Of a stretch of 64,000 nucleotides of DNA, positions 24,757 through 33,190 are shown in pieces (the stretch's first letter is position 1; each line of letters starts with the position of its first letter). The notes beneath the pieces were generated by a model. The model had not been told where the DNA came from and searched no databases. It was given only the letters and a program-made list of their open reading frames with translations. The translations under genes were made by a program, and so were the position numbers. Location: NCBI RefSeq assembly GCF_030268965.1, contig NZ_BSSE01000011.1, forward strand, positions 62,001 to 126,000. Direction: 5' to 3'. This DNA comes from Microtetraspora sp. NBRC 16547 (GTDB lineage Bacteria > Actinomycetota > Actinomycetes > Streptosporangiales > Streptosporangiaceae).

Positions 24757-25995
24757 GTGAGCGAGAAGGTGTTCGTAGTCGGCGTCGGGATGACGAAGTT
24801 CGAACGCCCAGGCCGGCCCGTTGCCCACGACGTCGGCTGGGACTATCCGGACATGGTGCGGGAGGCCGGCACGGCCGCGCTCGCCGACGCGGGGATCTCG
24901 ATCGATCAGGTCGAGGCCGGGGTCGCCAGCTACGTGTACGGCGACTCGTGTTCGGGCCAACGGGCGATCTACGAGCTGGGCGAGACCGGCATGCCCATCT
25001 ACAACGTGAACAACAACTGCTCGTCGGGCTCGACGGCGCTGATGCTCGGGCGTCAGCTCATCGAGGGCGGACTGGCCGAGATCGTCCTCGCCGTGGGCTT
25101 CGAGCGGATGCAGCCGGGCTCGATCAAGGAGCACTGGGCCGATCGCGCCCAACCCCTGGCGCGGCACTCGGCGGCCATCCACCAGCGCTATCCGTCGCAA
25201 GGCGCCCCGGTTGCGCTCGAGCAGTTCGGCAACGCCGGTCGTGAGCACATGGAGCGCTATGGCACGACGCCGGAGCACTTCGCCATGGTCGCGGTGAAGA
25301 ACCACCGCCACAGCGTCAACAACGAGCGGGCCCAGTTCCGTGACGAGTACTCCCTCGAAGAGGTCCTCGCCGCGACCCCGGTGTTCCCCCCGCTGACGAA
25401 GCTGCAGTGCTCACCTACCTCCGACGGCGGGGCCGCGGTGGTCCTGATGGGGGAGCGGGCGGCCCGTCGGCTCGGCCTGGAGCGGCGCGCGGTGCGCATC
25501 GCCGCGCAAGCGATGGTCACCGACTTGCCGTCGTCGTTCGACGGCAGGTCGGCGATCGCGTCGGTGGGCGCCGACATGACCGCGCGTGCCGCGGCGCAGG
25601 TGTACGAGCAGTCGGGCTTCGGGCCCGAAGACGTCGATGTGATCGAGCTGCACGACTGCTTCGCTACCAACGAGATCATCTCCTACGAGGGACTGGGACT
25701 CTGCGAGGTCGGTAAGGGCGGCCAGCTGATCGCGGCCGGGGCTACCACCTACGGTGGCCAATGGGTCGTCAACCCATCAGGCGGGCTGATCAGCAAGGGA
25801 CATCCGCTCGGTGCGACGGGTCTTGCCCAGTGCGCCGAGCTGACCTGGCAGCTGCGCGACGAGGCCGGTCCCCGTCAGGTGGTCGGGGCCCGCCGTGGAC
25901 TCCAGCACAACATCGGCATCGGTGGGGCCGCCGTGGTGACGATGTACGAGTCGCCGTCGTTGAGCAACGATCGCGACAGCGAAGGAGCGTCCTGA
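24757..25995 (+). CDS. SCP2-type thiolase (lipid-transfer protein family)
   Basis: 412 residues of the thiolase superfamily, SCP2-thiolase branch. The nucleophile is in [20 protein letters not shown] in the middle carries a catalytic His, and the C-terminal motif is [12 protein letters not shown]. The usual second cysteine motif near the end (CxG) is not obvious; the C-terminus reads [16 protein letters not shown], normal for this branch. It would cleave a 3-ketoacyl-CoA, or in non-thiolytic relatives act in a retro-Claisen or aldol step. GTG 24757 is fixed by AAGGAGG seven nt upstream. Confidence 0.92.
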   Translation: MSEKVFVVGVGMTKFERPGRPVAHDVGWDYPDMVREAGTAALADAGISIDQVEAGVASYVYGDSCSGQRAIYELGETGMPIYNVNNNCSSGSTALMLGRQLIEGGLAEIVLAVGFERMQPGSIKEHWADRAQPLARHSAAIHQRYPSQGAPVALEQFGNAGREHMERYGTTPEHFAMVAVKNHRHSVNNERAQFRDEYSLEEVLAATPVFPPLTKLQCSPTSDGGAAVVLMGERAARRLGLERRAVRIAAQAMVTDLPSSFDGRSAIASVGADMTARAAAQVYEQSGFGPEDVDVIELHDCFATNEIISYEGLGLCEVGKGGQLIAAGATTYGGQWVVNPSGGLISKGHPLGATGLAQCAELTWQLRDEAGPRQVVGARRGLQHNIGIGGAAVVTMYESPSLSNDRDSEGAS

Positions 25996-27134
25996 TGGCG
26001 CTGTACGACGACGAACACGATCAGTTCCGCTCGATGGTCAAGGCGTTCATCGAACGCTCCGTCGAACCGAAGATGGAACGCTGGAACGAGGCGGGCATCG
26101 TTGATCGATCGTTCTTCACCGAGGCCGGATCCGTCGGCCTGCTGGGCCACCGCGTGCCAACCAGGTGGGGTGGGCCCGGCATCGACGACTACCGCTTCTC
26201 GGCCGTGCTGCTCGAGGAGCTGTGCCGGCCGGGTCATGCGTCGCTCGGCTGTTCGCTCACCCTCCAGAACGACGTGGTGCTGGGCTACCTGCTAAGTCTG
26301 GCCGATGACGCCCAGTGCGAACGGTGGCTCCCGGGCGTCGTGACAGGGGACAAGGTGCTGGCCGTCGCCATGACCGAACCCAATACCGGAAGTGATCTGG
26401 GCGGGATCGCGACCAAGGCCCGCCGGGAAGGCGACACCTACGTCGTCAATGGAGCCAAGACGTTCATCTCGAACGGTCACAACGCCGACATCTTCGTGGT
26501 TGTCGTGCGCACCTCCGAGGACCGCCACCGAGGCCTGTCGCTCCTGGTCGTCGAGCGCGACACTCCCGGCTTCACCGTCGGCCGCAACCTGTCCAAGCTC
26601 GGGCTGCACGCCCAGGACACGAGCGAGCTGGCCTTCGACGACGCGGTGGTTCCGGCCGAGAACCTGCTCGGCGAGGAGGGCGGTGGGTTCGCCGCCTTGA
26701 TGTCGAACCTGCCGGAGGAACGACTCGACGTCGCCGTGATGGCGGTCGCAGCGGCCGAGGGCGCGTTCGAACGCACCCTCAACTACGTGAAGAACCGCAA
26801 GGCATTCGGGCAGCCGATCGGGAGCTTCCAGAACTCCCGGTTCGTCATGGCGGAGATCGCCACCGAGCTGACCGTCGCCCGGACCTACATTGACCACTGC
26901 GTCCAGCTTCACGTGGACGGGAAGCTGACTCCCGAGGAGGCGGCGAAGGCGAAGTGGTGGACGACTGAGCTGCAGTTCAGCGTCGCCCACCGGTGTCTCC
27001 AGCTGCACGGGGGCTACGGGTTCATGACCGAATACTCCATCTCCCGGGACTTCGCCGATGCCCGAGTGCAGACGATCTACGGCGGCACCACCGAGATCAT
27101 GAAGGAGGTCATCGGGCGATCGCTCGGTCTGTGA
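25995..27134 (+). CDS. Acyl-CoA dehydrogenase
   Basis: 379 residues. Motifs are LAVAMTEPNTGSDLGGIAT, FISNGHNADIFVVV, KLGLHAQDTSELAFDD and CLQLHGGYGFMTEYSISRDFADARVQTIYGGTTEIM. As in the homolog at 20909, the IYEGT glutamate is Gly, pointing to the isovaleryl/long-chain subgroup. The start ATG overlaps the thiolase stop (TGATG) and has GAAGGAG upstream, so it is the last gene of the 22957 operon. Electron acceptor is presumably ETF, which is not encoded here. Confidence 0.94.
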   Translation: MALYDDEHDQFRSMVKAFIERSVEPKMERWNEAGIVDRSFFTEAGSVGLLGHRVPTRWGGPGIDDYRFSAVLLEELCRPGHASLGCSLTLQNDVVLGYLLSLADDAQCERWLPGVVTGDKVLAVAMTEPNTGSDLGGIATKARREGDTYVVNGAKTFISNGHNADIFVVVVRTSEDRHRGLSLLVVERDTPGFTVGRNLSKLGLHAQDTSELAFDDAVVPAENLLGEEGGGFAALMSNLPEERLDVAVMAVAAAEGAFERTLNYVKNRKAFGQPIGSFQNSRFVMAEIATELTVARTYIDHCVQLHVDGKLTPEEAAKAKWWTTELQFSVAHRCLQLHGGYGFMTEYSISRDFADARVQTIYGGTTEIMKEVIGRSLGL

Positions 27135-27164
27135 TCCCCGCGCTGGCTGCGCCGCCGCCGGCCC

Positions 27165-27592
27165 GTCACCGACTGCGTCACCCACGACCAGGTCGAGGCC
27201 ATGACGACGGGTGACCACGTCGCAGTGATGAACAAGGGTGAGACCCAGCAGGTCGACACGCCGCTGAACCTCTACACCAAGCCGGCCAACCTCTTCGTGG
27301 CGGGATGAACCTCATCGAGGCCAAGCCCGACGACGGCAACGCTAACGTCGGCGGGTACATCATTCCGGTAACACCTGCGAGCGCATTGCCTGAGCGGCTG
27401 ACGATCGGCGTCCGACCTGAGGCTTGGCGGATCGTCTCGGCCCACGAGGGCGGGCTGCCGATCGACATCAACGTCATCGAAGCGCTCGGGTCTGACTCCT
27501 TCGTCTACGGATCGTGCGCGGCCGAGGGCGTCTCGTCAACCGTCATCCGTCGTCCTGCCCGGAGATGTACTGGGGTCCGGCACGGTCGGTAA
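27165..27592 (+). pseudogene. C-terminal remnant of sugar-type ABC transporter ATPase (UgpC/MsmX-like)
   Basis: From about 27171 one frame reads [20 protein letters not shown] and then [23 protein letters not shown], the H-loop and following region of MalK/UgpC-type ATPases, ending at a stop. A second frame begins at 27305 with MNLIEA and continues through a TOBE-like segment (ERLTIGVRPE, IDINVIEALGSDSFVYG). The missing FIGSPA-type bridge shows a small deletion with frameshift. Walker A, the signature motif and the 5' part are absent. It abuts the IS701 remnant, so insertion or deletion probably destroyed it. Confidence 0.8.
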
Positions 27593-27619
27593 CGGGGCCT
27601 GCGCCTGGAGGCACCGGTC

Positions 27620-28531
27620 ATTGACTGACGACGCCGGGCCAAGCACGCGGTCGAGGTGGCGGGGGTGACCAACAACCAGCGACGGCCCGGTCGGTCTGAG
27701 TCGATCTCGACGAACGCCCAGTCGTAGAAGCGGTGCCCCTTGGCACCCGAGCCGGCCGATAACCGCTGCCAGGGGGGTTTGCGCCACCGACCAGATCACC
27801 TGATCGGCCCGGCAGAGCCCGCACCAGTGGTGATCTGGTGGCTGGAGGCGACCGCGAGCACGTAACCGACCTGGCGCCTCTCCAGCTTCGCACGCAGGTG
27901 CGGGCTCTGCCCGTACACCTCATCGCCGGTCACCCACCCCTGCGCCGACCCCGGCGTCCAACACACGAATGATCATTCGTGTCGCCAGCTCGCTCTTGGT
28001 GGCGAACGCCCGTCCCTGCGGTACCCCCGCGGCCCGGCACCGCTCGACATCGGCCGTCCACACCTCGGGCAGGTACAACTCCCGATCGATGAACGCGTGC
28101 CCGGCGCCGCTGGAGTAAGCGAGGAAGACCGCGACCTGGCTGTTTTCGATCCGCCCGGCCGTACCGGTGTACTGGCGCTGCACTGCGACGGTGCTCGTGC
28201 CCTTCTTCAGGGCGCCGGTCTCATCCACCACCAGCGCTGCCCCGGACTGCCCCACGTGCTCCACCACGTAGTCACGCAGGTCATCCCGTACGGCGTCCGC
28301 ATCCCAGACCGCCCGCGACAGCAGGTGCTGCATCTCGCCGGGAGTACGGTCTCCGGCATGTTCGGCAAGGGTCCAGCAGTCCTTTCGCGGCAACTCCGCC
28401 AGCAGCCCGAGCAGCATGGCCCGGGCCCGCCGCCGCGGCTCTACGCGAGAGAATCGCCCGGCGATCCGGCCCGTGAGCTCATCGAACGTCGACTGCCATC
28501 GCGAGGCCGCTACGCTGTCGCCTACGGCCAC
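27620..28531 (-). pseudogene. IS701-family transposase, frameshifted
   Basis: The first 190 codons from GTG 28531 are intact (WQSTFDELTGRIAGRFSRVE, LLAELPRKDCWTLAEHAGD, then DETGALKKGTSTVAVQRQYT with a DDE-type acid). After about 27925 homology shifts frame (WVTGDEVYGQSPHLRAKLER, VGYVLAVASSHQI) and reaches a stop, and later blocks (KGHRFYDWAFVEIDSDRPG, RRWLLV) are in another frame. The family norm is near 400 residues. Non-functional as it stands. Terminal inverted repeats were not identified. Confidence 0.85.
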
Positions 28532-28782
28532 CGCACGATCTTACGGAGCCGTTGTCCATGGAGCGCGCGTCGTCATCCCGATGGCATCGACCCCGCGCAC
28601 TGCCCGTGCGTGCAGCGCGTAGTGGCCCAGAAGGTCAGGGGAGCGGTGCACGACGACGGCTGCGTCCGCCAACCTTCCTGCGGTCGCATGTACACGCGTG
28701 CTCCACCGCCATGCGCGCCACACCGGAGTACACCTATTCTGCCGCTGCTGCGCTGCGCATCGGGATCGTGAGCAGCTCACGA

Positions 28783-29460
28783 TCACTGATCGCTGTGGTG
28801 CTCCTCCTCGGCTGAGATGATCTGTTCCACAGCCCGCAAGGCGTCAGCCGGTTCCATTCGAGTCCGGTAGTTCATCGAGACGTGGCGTGCCCGGACGACC
28901 CGTTCGCGGTCAAGGACGTAGGTGGCCGGCACCGGAAGGCTCCACCGTCCATCCGGTTGCTGTTTGGCCAGCGCGACGACGGTCCCGTCGAGCAGGTGCG
29001 GTTTGACGGATTCTGGAAGCTCGAACCTGATGCGGTAGGCAGCGATGACCTCCTGCGCCAGGTCGCTGAGCACGTCGAACTCCAGGCCATGCTTCTGCTT
29101 GATCGACAGGGAATCGTCCGGCCTCTCGGGGCTGACCGCGATCAGCCGGGCACCCCGAGCACTGAGTTCCGGCAGTATCTGCTGATATGCCCGGAGCTCA
29201 AGGTTGCAGTAAGGGCACCACGCACCGCGGTAGAAGGTCAGCACCACTGGACCGTCAGCCACCCGGGAGTCGAGCGAGACGTCCTGGCCGGTCCCATCGG
29301 GGAGCGTAAACGGAGGTGCGACGTCGCCGACCTCGAGGCCCGGGACTAAACCCGCCTCCGCGATGCCGTTGAATGCCGCATTGATAGCGTCGATGACGTG
29401 CTGCGGGCGCGTGGCGGTGCGGGCAGTGGCCGCGAACTGTTCCTTGAGTGAGGCAGTCAT
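28783..29460 (-). CDS. Peroxiredoxin-like (AhpC/TSA) protein
   Basis: 225 residues with a thioredoxin-like fold. The active-site segment is LTFYRGAWCPYCNLELRAYQ, a CxxC containing the peroxidatic Cys position, and is preceded by APPFTLPDGTGQDVSLDS. An N-terminal helical extension of about 45 residues and the C-terminal part (PATYVLDRERVVRARHVSMNYRTRMEP) fit the peroxiredoxin-like subfamily common next to catabolic genes. It likely reduces peroxides or acts as a thiol oxidoreductase. The start ATG 29460 is the first in-frame start. It is divergent from the monooxygenase gene, which may generate hydrogen peroxide when uncoupled (inference). Confidence 0.88.
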   Translation of the reverse strand: MTASLKEQFAATARTATRPQHVIDAINAAFNGIAEAGLVPGLEVGDVAPPFTLPDGTGQDVSLDSRVADGPVVLTFYRGAWCPYCNLELRAYQQILPELSARGARLIAVSPERPDDSLSIKQKHGLEFDVLSDLAQEVIAAYRIRFELPESVKPHLLDGTVVALAKQQPDGRWSLPVPATYVLDRERVVRARHVSMNYRTRMEPADALRAVEQIISAEEEHHSDQ

Positions 29461-29806
29461 GTCTTCCTATCAATGGGATGAGTCAGGCTGATTCCGCGGC
29501 AACGCCGCGGATGTCGCAGGCTCCGTTGCGCTATTTCATCGCCATCCTCGCCGAGCGCCAGGATCGACCCAAGACCGATCAAGGCGGGGGCTGAAATCCT
29601 CCTTCGAGGCATATCGATGTGCCCCCTCCTGATGTGCCGGTGTGGTCGCGGATCACCACGGCCAGGCTGGGGTACCCCGCCGCGGTGGGTCGCGAGATCG
29701 AGTCTTGAGTTTCCTCTGGAACATATTATAACTTATAACCAACCCGTCCGGGGGGTATACCCAATAGACGATCGGCAAGACCGACAATCGGTTGAAAGGG
29801 GGCATC
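29461..29806. other. Intergenic region between peroxiredoxin and monooxygenase genes
   Basis: No convincing gene. The right part carries the GntR-type palindrome at 29725-29739 and the monooxygenase promoter. The left 200 bp contain only short frames without ribosome sites. Confidence 0.5.
29725..29739. promoter_or_regulatory. GntR-type operator, monooxygenase promoter (site 1)
   Basis: ATTATAACTTATAAC is a 15-bp near-perfect palindrome (one mismatch) of the GTTATAA-C-TTATAAC type found at 39372. It is about 70 bp upstream of the FAD monooxygenase start and is a striking AT island in GC-rich DNA. Confidence 0.65.
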
Positions 29807-31459
29807 GTGGGCTCACGCGCTTGTGTTAACCACCATCCGGTGCTCATTGCAGGTGCAGGACCCGTGGGCATGGCCAGCGCGCTGTTGCTGGCCCAACAGG
29901 GAATCCCCTCAACCGTCCTGGAGCGGCGGACAACCCCTAGCTGCGGCCAGTCCCGAGCCCTGGCGATTCAGCGGGACATCCTGGCGATGTTCGATCGCCT
30001 CGGTGTCGCAGACGAGATGCTCCGTGACGGTGCCAGCTGGTCAGTGGGGCGGACATACCTAGAAGACCGCGAGATCTTGCATCTGGAGTGGCCCGCCTGC
30101 GGCGACGAGATCTATCCGGCCTTCGTGAACTTTCCGCAGTTCCGCACCGAGGAGTTACTGTACGCCGCTGCGCGTGAGACCGGACTTGTCGACTTCCGTC
30201 ATGGCCGACAGGTTCGTCGAGTGGACCAGGACCGGACAGCTGTCGTCGTTGAGGCGGAAGGGCCCGACGGTTCCGAGCGCTACTCGGGAGAACACCTGAT
30301 CGCTGCCGACGGCATCGGCAGCACCGTCCGGAAGGCGCTGGGAATCTCCTTCGACGGGTGGCAGACCGAGGGCCGCTTCCTGGTCGCGGACTTCGAGGTC
30401 GACCTTCCACTTACCGTCGAACGCCGCTTGTGGTTCAACCCGCCGTTCTATCCCGACGGGATCGTACTCATGCACTGCATGGGCGGCGGGAAGTGGCGGA
30501 TCGACTGGCAGATCGATAGCAACTTCGACGAGGAGAGCGAGCTACGGCTAGAGCGCATGACGGGGCGGGTCCGAAAGGTCATCGGTGACCTGCCGTTCAC
30601 CGTGCTCCGCGCCAACACGTACATCTTTCAGCAGCGCCGTGCCCGCAAGTTCAGGGACGGGTCGATATTCCTGGTCGGGGACGCAGCCCACGTCGTATCT
30701 CCGTTCGGAGGCCGTGGCATGAACAGCGGGCTCGAAGACGCGGAAAACCTCGCATGGAAACTCGGCATGGTGATCAAGGGACAGGCCAGCCCGGCGCTGC
30801 TCGACACCTACGAGCAGGAGCGGATGGCCACTTCCGCACACCACGACGAGGTTACCGGCAACTCGGTGAAGTTCATGATCCCGTTCACCGCCGAGGGGCT
30901 CGTGGCGCGAGACGAGGTGCTGCATGCCGCTGCCGCAGACCCTTCCCAGGCAGCGCGCATCGACAGCGGGCAACTGTACAGTCCCTGCCCCTACACGGAC
31001 TCGCCACTTTCGGTAGAGCTGGACGACGGGGGCGTTGCGTCGGCGGTGGACGCCACCGCTGATGATCCGGTTTCCCCCGGTCGGCTCGCGCCGGACGGAT
31101 GGTGCCGACGCGGCGAAGCAGAGGAGCGGACGACCCTGCGCAAGGTGCTGGGCGGTCAGGTCAGCCTGCTGGTAGTGCCGGGCGCCGGCACCGACGCGCA
31201 AACGCTCGCCAAACGACTGACTGAAGCGTTGCCGGCGAACACGCGCGCCTATCTCCTCACCTCTGCCGAGAACCCCGTGCTGAGCCACGACGCAGAGTGT
31301 CTCTTTGACGAATCGGGAGCGCTGACCGGGCTCTACTCCGGCGAACCCGACCGCGCCTACCTCGTGCGGCCTGACTGCTACCTCGCGGTTCGGATGCACT
31401 TGCCACCCGCCGGCGACCTCGCTCCCATTCTGGCCCGGGCCCGTGCAGTCGTAGTATGA
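29807..31459 (+). CDS. FAD-dependent aromatic monooxygenase (class A, PheA/MhpA-like)
   Basis: 550 residues. The FAD-binding GxGxxG is LIAGAGPVGMASALLLAQQ, the DG motif is LIAADGIGSTVRKALG, and the GD motif is FLVGDAAHVVSPFGGRGMNSGLEDAENLAWKL. A C-terminal thioredoxin-like domain of about 150 residues (from about residue 390) matches phenol- and 3-hydroxyphenylpropionate-type hydroxylases. It hydroxylates an aromatic ring with NAD(P)H and oxygen. GTG 29807 is chosen because AAAGGGGG lies just upstream. It lies under the GntR-type operator and upstream of the gntR gene. Confidence 0.92.
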   Translation: MGSRACVNHHPVLIAGAGPVGMASALLLAQQGIPSTVLERRTTPSCGQSRALAIQRDILAMFDRLGVADEMLRDGASWSVGRTYLEDREILHLEWPACGDEIYPAFVNFPQFRTEELLYAAARETGLVDFRHGRQVRRVDQDRTAVVVEAEGPDGSERYSGEHLIAADGIGSTVRKALGISFDGWQTEGRFLVADFEVDLPLTVERRLWFNPPFYPDGIVLMHCMGGGKWRIDWQIDSNFDEESELRLERMTGRVRKVIGDLPFTVLRANTYIFQQRRARKFRDGSIFLVGDAAHVVSPFGGRGMNSGLEDAENLAWKLGMVIKGQASPALLDTYEQERMATSAHHDEVTGNSVKFMIPFTAEGLVARDEVLHAAAADPSQAARIDSGQLYSPCPYTDSPLSVELDDGGVASAVDATADDPVSPGRLAPDGWCRRGEAEERTTLRKVLGGQVSLLVVPGAGTDAQTLAKRLTEALPANTRAYLLTSAENPVLSHDAECLFDESGALTGLYSGEPDRAYLVRPDCYLAVRMHLPPAGDLAPILARARAVVV

Positions 31460-31544
31460 ACGGCCAGAGTGAACCGGCCGGCGATCCCCTCGAACCGGCT
31501 GACGGACAGGGTTAGCGATCTTCCGATTCTATGATCTTGAGGGT

Positions 31545-31622
31545 GCCCCGAAGCTTCTGGAACGCCCCGGGATCGGCCCCAACACGGTAGTGGCCCTCCT
31601 CATCACCTGCGGTGATGAGGAG
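31545..31622 (+). mobile_element. IS110-family transposase fragment
   Basis: One frame reads APKLLERPGIGPNTVVALLI followed by TCGDEE, matching the LxxLPGVGPxTAxxLLxxxGD helix-hairpin-helix block of IS110 transposases. Nothing else of the element is recognisable on either side. Confidence 0.6.
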
Positions 31623-31632
31623 GGCCACTACC
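31586..31632. repeat. 22-bp perfect inverted repeat with 3-nt loop
   Basis: Left arm 31586-31607 and right arm 31611-31632 are exact complements, with loop TGC. The left arm lies in the IS110 fragment, so the right arm is an inverted copy of transposase sequence. It would form a very stable hairpin between the monooxygenase gene and gntR and may act as a terminator or mark a rearrangement. Confidence 0.85.
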
Positions 31633-31728
31633 CAGTGAGGTCACCTTCGCGGCGAGGGCCGGGTTGCGGCGGCAGACCAGCCACTCGCGAGCCTACGAGC
31701 GCACCCCCCGGGGGCCCGCACGCCGGGA

Positions 31729-31742
31729 GTTATAATGTTTGC
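31729..31742 (+). promoter_or_regulatory. gntR promoter, leaderless, with operator half-site (site 2)
   Basis: GTTATAAT contains a consensus -10 TATAAT at 31731-31736. The GTG start codon follows six nt later, so transcription would begin at or next to the start codon. GTTATAA equals one arm of the palindrome at the other regulon promoters, suggesting autoregulation. Confidence 0.55.
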
Positions 31743-32414
31743 GTGGTTAATCGGGTCCCAGTCCCTTTGCCGAACAGTTTGGCCGAGGGCCTAACGGATA
31801 ACATTAGGATGATGATCGTTCGGGGTGAGTTGCCCCCGGGGAGTCCGGTCAGGGCTCGCGACCTCAAGGAGATTTTCGGGGTTTCTCACATTCCCATTCG
31901 GGAGGCGCTCCGGACCCTCGAGGGTGAAGGTCTCATCAAGTATCAGTCCCACCGGGGCGCCGTGCCCACCGAGATCTCGCTCTCGGAGCTCGAGGAAGTT
32001 TACGCACTTCGACGCATGATCGAATGTGACGCTGCCCGTCGGTCCGCACCGAACTACACCGACGAGCACCTCTCCCAACTCGAGGCCAGCCTTGTCGCGC
32101 TTGAGACCACCCATGCGCAGGATCGGCACGGAGAAGAATTCTTCGCGGCCCACGGAGAATTCCACTGGCTGTTGCTCCAGCCTTACGCCGGCGTCTATAC
32201 CGAACGCCTGCTTCGCCAACTGTGGGCGGCTTCGCGGCGCTACATCCACATGTCCATCGCGACCCGCCCCTTTCCCACCGTGGGGCACCACCGGGAGATT
32301 TTCGAGGCGGCACTGGCTCGAGACGCGGACCTGGTCACCACACGACTTGACGACCACCTGCGCATCACCGAAGACTCCTTGAAGGACGCCTGGGTGACGC
32401 GCTCCCCAGCCTGA
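31743..32414 (+). CDS. GntR-family transcriptional regulator (FadR/VanR type)
   Basis: 223 residues. An N-terminal winged helix (LTDNIRMMIVRGELPPGSPV, then ARDLKEIFGVSHIPIREALRTLEGEGLI) is followed by an all-helical FCD effector domain (about 90-215) with acid and His residues typical of metal-assisted ligand binding (LEEVYALRRMIECDAAR, HGEFHWLL, HREIFEA). The GTG start is leaderless. The last residues (VTRSPA) and the stop codon lie inside a CCCCAGCC-TGAA-GGCTGGGG hairpin that resembles a mobile-element end, so the native C-terminus may have been altered. It is probably the regulator of the 29.7-42.8 kb catabolic genes through the GTTATAA palindromes. Confidence 0.93.
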   Translation: MVNRVPVPLPNSLAEGLTDNIRMMIVRGELPPGSPVRARDLKEIFGVSHIPIREALRTLEGEGLIKYQSHRGAVPTEISLSELEEVYALRRMIECDAARRSAPNYTDEHLSQLEASLVALETTHAQDRHGEEFFAAHGEFHWLLLQPYAGVYTERLLRQLWAASRRYIHMSIATRPFPTVGHHREIFEAALARDADLVTTRLDDHLRITEDSLKDAWVTRSPA

Positions 32415-32551
32415 AGGCTGGGGATTCGGCCCGTACCGCGTCATGCGGCACCTCTGAGGCTTCCTGTTTCTTCGGGCCGTGCCAAGCGGCTTTTCCTGCC
32501 CCGCTACGCGGGAGAATCCGCTTCGCTCCGGCCTGAACTGAAGGCCGGAGC
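32404..32551. repeat. Pair of related hairpins, possible IS200/IS605-type MITE
   Basis: CCCCAGCC-TGAA-GGCTGGGG (32404-32423) and GCTCCGGCCT-GAACTGA-AGGCCGGAGC (32525-32551) flank about 100 bp without a gene. Both stems have CCTGAA/GAAGGC-like tips, as seen in subterminal hairpins of IS200/IS605 elements. They lie between the convergent gntR and VOC genes and could also terminate both. Confidence 0.5.
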
Positions 32552-32632
32552 TCTGCGGACGATCCCGTAGCGGCGTCATGACCAGGCGAGCCCGCGGGCG
32601 GCCATCCCGGCTTGACCGCTCGACAAGCTGCG

Positions 32633-33154
32633 TCACACCGCGTCGGCGGCGTGCTCCTCGAGCCACCGCTGGAGCGCGTGCTCAGCTTCGGCAGCGTCCT
32701 GTTCACCGAGATCCCTGACCTGATGGGTGAGCTCGACCCTGACCCCGTTTGGGTCCCAGACGTAGATCGACTCCCAGATCCCGTCATGGTCGATGGTCGG
32801 CGAGACCTCGATGCCCTCGGCCGACAGCCGGTCCCGCCACTGCTCCAGCTCGGCCGTGCTGCGCACGCCCAGTGCGATGTGGCGGGTGAAAGCCGGCAGG
32901 CCATCGTCCTTCTTCTCGTACTCTCCCTCCAACGCGAAGAACGCCAGGCAGTCGCCCCTGTCCGTGGCGTAGAAGACGTGGAGGAAGGGCGGAGAGGTTT
33001 CACCACTGGTCGAGGTGATGCCATCGCTGCGAATCGCGCCGGCAAAGCGGCACTTGAGCACGCGGGTATAGAAGTCGTGTGTGGCAGGAAGGTCCAGCGT
33101 CTGGTAGGCGACGTGGTTGACCCCAATGAGAGACGGGGGGTGGGTCTCAGACAT
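32633..33154 (-). CDS. VOC-family protein (glyoxalase/extradiol dioxygenase fold)
   Basis: 173 residues forming one VOC module of two beta-alpha-beta-beta-beta halves: LIGVNHVAYQTLDLPATHDFY, with metal-ligand His, and FTRHIALGVRSTAELEQWRDRL, ending with YVWDPNGVRVELTHQ that supplies the metal-ligand Glu. It could be a ring-cleavage dioxygenase, isomerase or lyase; the single-module size does not decide. It is divergent from the deacetylase gene across a shared GTTATAA palindrome. ATG 33154 is preceded by GTGAGGA. Its product fits between the monooxygenase and the FAH hydrolase in a meta-cleavage-like route (inference). Confidence 0.88.
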   Translation of the reverse strand: MSETHPPSLIGVNHVAYQTLDLPATHDFYTRVLKCRFAGAIRSDGITSTSGETSPPFLHVFYATDRGDCLAFFALEGEYEKKDDGLPAFTRHIALGVRSTAELEQWRDRLSAEGIEVSPTIDHDGIWESIYVWDPNGVRVELTHQVRDLGEQDAAEAEHALQRWLEEHAADAV

Positions 33155-33169
33155 TGTAATCCTCACTAG

Positions 33170-33184
33170 GTTATAATTTATAAT
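33170..33184. promoter_or_regulatory. GntR-type operator between VOC and deacetylase genes (site 3)
   Basis: GTTATAATTTATAAT is the 15-bp palindrome with one arm mismatch. The plus-strand -10 TATAAT ends at 33184, seven nt before the ATG of the deacetylase gene, implying a leaderless transcript. The opposite strand carries ATTATAAC as the VOC gene -10. Confidence 0.65.
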
Positions 33185-33190
33185 GTTGCC

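Noticed and set aside
28541-28815. Short frames on both strands between IS701 and the peroxiredoxin gene
   Set aside because: No ribosome sites and no recognisable sequence; likely decayed DNA.
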